The notes beneath the pieces were generated by a model. It saw only the letters and a list, made by a program, of their open reading frames with translations, ran no database searches and was not told the origin of the DNA. Of a stretch of 64,000 nt of DNA, positions 57,602 through 64,000 are shown piece by piece. The position numbers and the translations under genes were made by a program. Source of the DNA: Areca catechu (Eukaryota; Streptophyta; Magnoliopsida; Arecales; Arecaceae). How positions within the stretch are numbered: the first letter of the stretch is position 1; the number at the start of each line of letters is the position of its first letter. The stretch is taken from positions 34,154,501 through 34,218,500 of the forward strand of contig CM038043.1 in the NCBI GenBank assembly GCA_021397845.1. Reading direction: 5' to 3'.

Positions 57602-58802
57602 ATGTTTAGGGCTAGTTTCTGCATCCTATCATTCTCATACATGGTCTATTGTTTTTCCTGTTCCTACATGTAGGTAGATCAAAAAACTATGATTTTTATT
57701 TTATTAGATCCCAAATAATTGTTAGTGTTTTTAGAATTTTTTCATGATTTATTTTTATTAATAAAAGTTTTTTTCATGCCTATTTTGTCTTGCCCTAGAA
57801 AATCTCTGCATCCTATTCTGCATTAGGAGTCCAAGTTTAGGCTGAGTTTCTCATCTTAGAGTTACTGTTTTTATCTAATTTTTGGAATGAGTAACCTTTG
57901 AGTCGTCCTCTATTTTACTGATATTTTTATTGATTTTTTTTAATTTAAAAACAGTAAGGAAACCTACTTCCTAGAAACCCTAACCCCAATTATGTTCTTT
58001 CCTATACCCAGTTAGAAACCCTAGGTTTTGCATCATCATAGCATTTTTGTTTTGCATTAAATTTGGTATGAATCATAATCACACGTCATTCTATGTTCTT
58101 TAAGTTTTTTTAGAATTTTTCTGTATGCTAACTTCTTCATCAAACCAAACCCTAATTTCAGTTTCTGCATATCTCACTAAACTAAACCTAATCAACTACC
58201 AAACCCCTCCCAACCCAGGCCAATTTGTTTGATAACCTAACCAACTTAATTTAAGCTACAACTTCATAAAAGAGAGAAAACTTCTTTTATTTTCTACAGT
58301 GTTTTAGATTGCATCAGGTTTCATAGTGTGTTTATCATCTCATTAAATCAATCTTAAGGGCAATTTTACATTCTCAGATCAGGGTAGGAGGTCATTACCT
58401 GTCCTGGGCCCAAAACAACCCCCTTGCATTCTAACCCAAACCTAATTAAATTTAATTAGACTTAATTTGACATAGAGGGCTAGGTGACACCAACAGGTCG
58501 GGTCCGGCTGTGTGGGCCAACTAGTGCATTTAACCCTTTAGCTATTACTGAAAGCTGGTGTCTAAGGCTGGGGGTCCAGAGTCAAATGACCTAAGTGGTG
58601 TTGTGGTTTTTAATTGGGTCCCTGCAAAAGTAGGGGGGCCTCCCACACTCCCACCCCTACCTGGCCAGTGGAAGGATTAGCTATTGGGTTAGGTGTAAGT
58701 TGAGCTGACCCACCCAGTTTCTGGCTCTAGGTCTAGGAAACCCTAGATTATACTAGCTTTTTCCTTCTCTTTTGCATGCTTTGTTGCATCATTTCATTTT
58801 GA
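57602..58802 (+). other. 5' leader of F, no gene
   Basis: AT-rich, without long open frames or motifs. It fits the untranslated leader of the element. Confidence 0.55.
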
Positions 58803-59539
58803 TTGTTTATATGTTACATGACCACTAGATTAGGAACCCAATATCAAAAGTACAAACCTCAGCCTAGTTCAACCATAGAGTCCAGTCTTGAAGCACTCAT
58901 AAGAACCATGAATGAACAATTAAACCATAAACTTGACCAAACCAATACCCAGATGACCCAATTGACCCAATCCCAAAACCAATTGACCCAATTCCTAAAG
59001 CAAATGAACCATAGATTCGATCAAATAGACCAAAGATTTGATCAAATAACCCAAACAACAACCAAGAACCCATAGTCCCTAGATATGAACCCAATAGTAA
59101 CCCACTATCCCTTAGTCGACTTGAACCCCATAGGATTAGTACACCTAGATATGAGTTTAGTGTAAGTCCACTTCCCTTTTGTCAACCTAAACCCTTTAGG
59201 ACTAGTGCCCCTAGCCCAGGATTAGATCCTAACCAACCCAGTACCACTATGGCCCATAGAGGGGATAGAGACAAGTCTGTAGAGGTTCATAGGAGTACTA
59301 ATCTCCCGAGAGTATGTTTTAGATGTCGCAAACCAGGCCATTTTGTTAGCCAGTGTCTAGTTAGCACCCTACACCTAGGTGAGTCTGAACCTATTGTTGA
59401 GCCTAGTATTAGTCAAGAACCCCTTAGTCAACCCACCCCCACCCTAGTCATTAGTCAATATTTCTTTAGCCAACCCCCTCCTACTACCCCATTGTTCACA
59501 AAGCTAACATTGAAGAGGAAGTATATGAAGCTGACATGA
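58803..59539 (+). pseudogene. Gag remnant of F
   Basis: The first open stretch (58803-59075) encodes a Gln/Asn-rich helix with a regular heptad pattern (TNTQMTQLTQSQNQ, then FDQIDQRFDQITQ), likely a coiled coil. After a frame change, the stretch 59249-59539 contains a zinc knuckle CFRCRKPGHFVSQC (C-x2-C-x4-H-x4-C), the nucleic-acid-binding end of gag. The capsid core between them is not recognisable. Sequence after the knuckle is Pro/Ser-rich, then acidic (59540-59800). Confidence 0.7.
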
Positions 59540-60460
59540 GCTTAGTGGAACAGTATGAGGAAGAAGAAGAGGAGTTGCCTATAGAAGACCTAGAATTAGT
59601 TGACCAGGTATATACCCAGGTAGAAGCCAACCTAGAATTTGTTGACCTAGTAGAAACCCAGGTAAAAGCCAATCCAAAGTTAGTTGACCTTGACCCCACC
59701 CAAACTAACCTGTAATGGAAGACCAATTAGAGGAAGAGAACCCAGATATTACTATTAGGATCTTACCTGAGGAGCCACTAGAAAAAAGCCCAATTGTAGA
59801 GCCTAGTCCTTTGATTCAATGATTCAAGAACCAAAAGAATTCATTAAAGACTTGATCTCTTTAAATCAACACCCTCAGGATGAAGTCATTCCATTAACTC
59901 CAATTGAAGATCTCTTTCCTAAATTAGTGACCCATCTTTCCATTATACAAACCCAGTAGATGTACATCAACCCCATAAGGTCAACCTTATTAGTCTAGGA
60001 CAAAATCTTTGATATCCCTTCTTACATCCTATTCTATCCAATCAACCCTGAACCCTTTTCTTACTTTCTACCCTACCAGACTAACCCTGAACCCACTTCT
60101 TATTTTCTATCTTTTTCTAAGACTTCTCCTAATTTTTCCATTATTAGATTGCATTTATAGAAGTTTGCATGTTGCATACATTTATTGTACATGTTAGGTT
60201 TGCATCTTACTTCTTGCATACCCTCTGGCATTTACTATAAGTTCATTGTAAGTTTTCATGTGCATGTTAAACCAGGGTCAAACCTAGAGAATCTATAGTC
60301 TATTAGGTTTAGGCCCAGAAGAGTCCAATAAAGTCCCTCTCAATAAGAATGTATAGTTGAGTCTATATTGTTTTAGGTGTCAGTACAAGTCAGGTGCATC
60401 ATTCGCATTAAGCATTAATTTTGAATCAACTGGCTAATTCCCGAAAAGAGAGCCAAGTGA
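59540..60460 (+). other. Deleted pol region of F
   Basis: By position protease, RT, RNase H and the integrase core should lie here, but less than 1 kb remains. It shows only acidic, repetitive coding-like text such as LVEAN/LEFVDLVE phrases near 59590-59690. No catalytic motif is present. Confidence 0.6.
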
Positions 60461-60481
60461 TTTAATGTAGGAGATTATGTT

Positions 60482-60934
60482 ATGGTTAAGAAGCTTCATG
60501 CTTGCAGAGCTGGACCCTTTCGAGTGATGGAGAAGGTAGGATCCAATGCTTATATGCTATATCAGCCCTCGGATTTTGACATTAGCTCTACCTTCAATAT
60601 TGCTAACTTGGTTGAGTATAGGGAACTGGTAGTGATTTCTAGTGAGATTTTGAACATACTCCATCCTTTGAGAGCAAACCTAACCCAGAGTGTCCACTTA
60701 TAATTGGCCTGAGAGAGGTGAACGGATCGAGCGTATCCTGGATGATCAAGCTATCACAACTCGGGGTCACAGTTATCAATGCTACCTGGTCTGTTGGCAT
60801 GGTCGACCATAATCCGACGATTCATGGATTACTTGAGAGAACTTGCAGCGCCTCAACCCAGACCTTCTTGAGTGATACCAGAGCTAGAGCGACCCTTACT
60901 CAATGGAGTCAAGTTCCTCTAACCCCGGGAGAAT
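60482..60934 (+). pseudogene. Integrase C-terminus and chromodomain of F
   Basis: An open stretch (60482-60703) reads KKLHACRAGPFRVMEKVGSN, then STFNIANLVEYREL, the GPY/F module and following segment of a Ty3/gypsy integrase. One frame later, from about 60720, lies ERIERILDDQAITTRGHSYQ, followed by CYLVCWHGRP, SDDSWIT and NLQRLNPDLLE. This is a chromodomain with the expected aromatic residues, broken by two stops. Chromodomains steer integration to particular chromatin. The ORF would have run into the LTR. Lineage within chromoviruses is not assigned. Confidence 0.75.
60923..60934 (+). other. Polypurine tract of F (weak)
   Basis: CCCCGGGAGAAT directly precedes the right LTR. Only the second half is purine, so it is a weak PPT. 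Confidence 0.45.
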
Positions 60935-62423
60935 TGATGGGGACATCAGGTCAACCCTAGTTTACTATGGGTCCCTGAGTTTTGAGTCCCTAGCCATGAT
61001 GCAAATTTTATCTTTGAGTCCAATAATTTGCCTATGTTAGCCATTTGAGTTTTGTATTTGGGCCTGGAGTTTGTTTTTCAGGCCTTATTACACTTGAGTC
61101 TATATTTTGGCCCCTAAGTCCTATTTAGGGCCTTTCTATAGTTGAGTCCTGTAATTAGAGTATTGAGTCAAGTTTTGGATGCTTAGTGAGTCTTATGAGT
61201 CCTGTAAGTTTTGAGTTTTGCATTTAATCCAATTTTGTAAGTTTTATATTGAGTCCAGTCCAATTTTGTAAGAAGACTCAAGTCACTTATGAAGCCAGTC
61301 AGCATAATACTACAACCACTGCATGGAATCCAGTCATCCACATAATTGTGCCACTTGGGAAGCATAGAAGGATTCTTGGAGCTATCATTGAAGACATGGA
61401 TGACAAGTACATCAGCCCACCATGAAAAGATGGATAACCGAAAGAAACCCTAAAAGACCCAGCCCAGCATTGAAGTGGGCCGCCCAAAGCCCAAAAGCCC
61501 AAAGTTTTTGATATGGCACCCTAACTTATGGTCACCCTTCATATGGCGCCCCACCTTATGGTCACCCTCCATATGGCGCCCCCTTATGATTACCTCGCTT
61601 GGACCAAGTCAAAAGAGAAGGAGAAGACCAAGTCAAAGAGGAGGAGAGGAGTAATTCTAGTTGGGAGAAAAAATTTGAACCTATTTGGAAGAGGACTTGT
61701 GGAAGAGTTTGTAAAGGACAAGGAAGACCATGTAAAATCTCTTGTATGCCCTAACTTGTATGCCTATATAAAGGCCCCTTCGCCCCCCCTCATGTATTAT
61801 TGTTGATTATTGATGAATGAATTATTCTTGAGTTCCTCAAAATTATGTGTGAAGTTTTCTATGTGATTTAGGGTATCTATGTGATCCCTTAGGGTATCTT
61901 TGTGATCCCTGTGCCCTGCCTCCAAGCTGATAGCCTCTTCATCTTCATAGCAGCCCCTCTTCCTTCCCTTCTTCTTTCAGCGATTTAACCTTTTTTCTTC
62001 TCTATTTTCTAACCCTTGAATGGTGATTTATAGGTCCCTCAGAGTTCACGTATCCAGGATTCCAATCGACAAGCTTTCAGGTCATCGGATTGAAAGCCAC
62101 GAATCCGCAGGGTCGATAGCTTTGTTTTCTAGGCCGCATCCATCGAGCGTAGAGCGAACTCTTCAATAATCAATCTTCAAATCCTTACCAGGTACACCCC
62201 TAGACTCTTCAGGTAGTGGTATTGCAGAATAGCTAGTCCTAACTAGGGCTCTTAGCCTTGGCGGTTCTGTTTCTTCACTTGTAGGATCTATTTTTGCATG
62301 CATCTGTCTAGAATTTTTATAGAATTCCCTACTTTGAATCTTGGCTTGAAATTCAGGATATAAACTCCTAATTTAATGCTTAATACATGAAAATAATTGG
62401 CATGTATGAATAGTCCCACATCA
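60935..62423 (+). repeat. Right LTR of F
   Basis: Starts TGATGGGGACATCAGG and ends CCCACATCA. It is uninterrupted, so it defines the empty site for G. The TATA box is at 61765-61774. The 30-bp ATATGGC...CACCC unit has one more copy than in the left LTR (about 61512-61590). Confidence 0.9.
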
Positions 62424-62870
62424 ATAGCTACTACATATGGATATCTATGATGAAAGATCTTTACACAGGATGGGATATCATCTGCATAGAGGACATGGAG
62501 ACACAGGATCTCCAAACAGGCTACAGATGTGGATGATGATGAGGATGCCGCTAAGGAGGAGTGGATCTATACTTATAAGGCAGGGCTGTTTGAGCCACAA
62601 AGAGACATTCCAGATACTTAGCCGAGCCTTCCATTCCGGCACAGCCTGAGGTGCTAGCATCTATAGACAATATGGATGAGAGGGTCACTCACTTAGATAT
62701 AGAGGTTATGATTATTAGATAGCGAGTCAACCAAGTCCATTTGGAGATGAGAGCAGATCACCAAGGTTTCAGAGATGGTATTACTACTGTACTGGCTATG
62801 CTTGAGAGGTTGTTGCTACCAGAGCACCTTCACCTCCTTCATCATTAGATTCACCTCCAGCACTACTAGA
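62424..62870 (+). pseudogene. Post-pol ORF of H, continuation after F
   Basis: Translation across stops continues with an acidic DVDDDEDAAKEEWIYTYKAG stretch, then RADHQGFRDGITTVLAMLER. It resumes where the 5' part stops at 47932. Downstream a Pro/Ser/Thr-rich open stretch (62775-63170) contains DFMAEPELDVAADVLRTPVP. It is a broken, low-complexity C-terminus with no known domain. Confidence 0.45.
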
Positions 62871-63166
62871 CCCCCAGCACCAAACACGGGAGATGGTCAG
62901 GCTGACTCTTTCACAGAGTTTGATATTATAGATTTTATGGCAGAGCCAGAGTTGGATGTTGCTGCAGATGTATTAAGGACTCCTGTACCAGATCCTCCTA
63001 GGTCATCTTTCCAGACTCCAGTCCTATCCAGCTCATCCACCATTCTCGACCTACCTAATACTTTTGTTTCCACACATATACTTCATATAGACCCACTTGA
63101 CACTGATCTTCCACACCTATTCTTAGTATCCCTTTCAGGACTCCACTTGTTCCTTCCATATCATCC

Positions 63167-63412
63167 TTGATCCATGAACTAGGGTTTTATATACCTGGTT
63201 TCCATGTTCTTGGTCCAGGTCCTATTTTTGATGTCACTCCTTCGATCACTGATACAACTACTATTTTCATCATAGTTGATGCTCCTGCTCCTGATGATGC
63301 CTCCTCTTTAGCACAAGCTAGAGGAAGAGCATATACCAGATGCAGAAGACGAGGCCGTGACAATGCATCCAGACCTATCCAAAATAGACTTTCGGATCTC
63401 CGGCTGATATGA
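63167..63412 (+). pseudogene. Proline- and arginine-rich tail of the post-pol ORF of H
   Basis: An 81-codon open stretch with DAPAPDDASSLAQARGRAYT and then RCRRRGRDNASRP. The basic end could bind nucleic acid, but composition is the only evidence. It probably belonged to the same ORF as 62775-63170, shifted by one frame. Confidence 0.35.
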
Positions 63413-63720
63413 CCATGACCCCGACATTCTAGGATTACCGGACTGATTATTCTAAAGATCGGGTCTTCCTCTGATGAGGAAAGTATCCCTTAGGATTGGT
63501 CAATATACTAGTCAGGTCTGTATTTCAGTACTCTTTATGTTTTGTATACTTATGTTTGTACTAGTTCTCTATTATGTATATCAAATTTTGCATCTAATGT
63601 ATCAAATCTTTGAAATTATATATATATATTTACTTTTTAACATTTTATTTGTGTACAATCTTACTTTAATGCAATGTTTTATGATTACCTTGTTCTTCTT
63701 CTTACTTTTTTAATGATGAC
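63413..63720 (+). other. 3' untranslated part of H, no gene
   Basis: T-rich sequence with a short TATATATATATT tract near 63620. No coding motif. Confidence 0.45.
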
Positions 63721-63734
63721 AAAAAGGGAGAGAA
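63721..63734 (+). other. Polypurine tract of H
   Basis: AAAAAGGGAGAGAA follows TGATGATGAC, a combination I associate with the 3' ends of SIRE/Maximus copia elements. A 3' LTR may begin just after it (TATTAGG, possibly TG changed to TA) and run beyond the window. Its second copy is not in the window. Confidence 0.5.
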
Positions 63735-64000
63735 TATTAGGAGAATTAATGAGAACAATAGAAAGTGTAGAATTAATGAGCAATAGTATTGGAGAGAATT
63801 AATGAAACTATTAATGAATTGGCAAGAAATAAAGCCAAGAAGGAAGCAATGAGTAAGGGGAGAGAGTGAGAAGAAAAAAAAAGTATCAAAGTGGTAAATT
63901 TTGAGATTTTTTCAAAATTCTCTTTTTGAAAATTAGTTTTCAGATTATATATTGAGTGGGAGTGTTTCATTTTATCATTCTTTGATCTATACCCTTCAAT

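Larger units (their letters stand above)
47933..62423 (+). mobile_element. Chromovirus deletion derivative F, with G nested in its left LTR
   Basis: The left LTR is 47933-49369 plus 57564-57586 (about 1.46 kb). The right LTR is 60935-62423 (about 1.49 kb). PBS is TGGTATCAGAGC at 57590-57601 and PPT is at 60923-60934. Without G the element is about 6.3 kb. Internal coding is a gag remnant with a zinc knuckle followed directly by the integrase C-terminus and a chromodomain. Protease, RT, RNase H and the integrase core are missing. Flanking 5-mers are acaac and atagc, not an exact TSD. The post-pol ORF of H continues on both sides, which supports these ends. Confidence 0.85.
45339..64000 (+). 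mobile_element. SIRE-like copia element H, partial and split by F
   Basis: Plus-strand copia sequence begins directly at the right edge of C. It continues as the RT and RNase H end (to 46695), then a post-pol ORF (47079-47930). That ORF is split by element F and resumes at 62424. A PPT-like tract lies at 63721-63734. The upstream part (5' LTR, gag, protease, integrase) is missing, replaced by C. A long extra ORF after pol, and the ATGATGACAAAAAGGGAGA motif before the 3' LTR, are features I associate with SIRE/Maximus elements. Confidence 0.65.

Overview
This 64 kb window looks like plant nuclear DNA and is made almost entirely of nested LTR retrotransposons. I find no convincing host gene, tRNA, rRNA or CRISPR array. 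The evidence for a plant is the set of families: Ty3/gypsy Tat, Athila-like and chromovirus elements, and Ty1/copia Tork/Angela-like and SIRE-like elements. Supporting signs are primer-binding sites (PBS) matching initiator-Met tRNA and the Tat- and Athila-type PBS, LTRs of 0.7-2.7 kb, and stop-riddled pol remnants. Family composition suggests a large repetitive angiosperm genome, possibly monocot, but the sequence does not fix the species. Element letters below are mine.

Layout. 1-3.9 kb: decayed copia-type LTR material (E), probably with a solo LTR (J) inside it. 4.0-22.5 kb: copia element D on the minus strand. Its left LTR is split by an Athila-like LTR (K), which is itself split by A. 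A is a 4.5 kb non-coding Ty3/gypsy element with target-site duplication (TSD) GTTGG. D's pol is split by I, a 3.3 kb non-autonomous minus-strand element with TSD AATTC. 22.5-45.3 kb: C, an Athila-like minus-strand element with only gag and protease. Its left LTR is split by B, a 14.2 kb Tat element. B has gag, protease, RT, RNase H and integrase on the minus strand, plus a separate convergent plus-strand gene (antisense ORF) between integrase and the 3' LTR. B's LTRs carry a higher-order tandem array. 45.3-64 kb: a SIRE-like copia (H), with pol remnants followed by a post-pol ORF. F, a chromovirus deletion derivative, split that ORF. G, a Tat-type non-autonomous element with TSD ATTGG and a 91-bp tandem array, sits in F's left LTR.

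How the parts relate. Relative age follows from nesting: H before F before G; C before B; D before I, and D before K before A. B is the only element showing a complete set of retrotransposition domains, and it is broken by frameshifts. A, C, F, G and I lack at least RT and integrase, so they could have moved only with proteins from other copies. G and B share the same PBS type and spacing, so a B-like Tat element is a plausible donor for G.

Limits: boundaries of A, B, F, G and I rest on paired LTRs, and A, B, G and I also have TSDs. Boundaries of D, E, J and K are approximate. Family names come from motif recognition by eye, not from a search.
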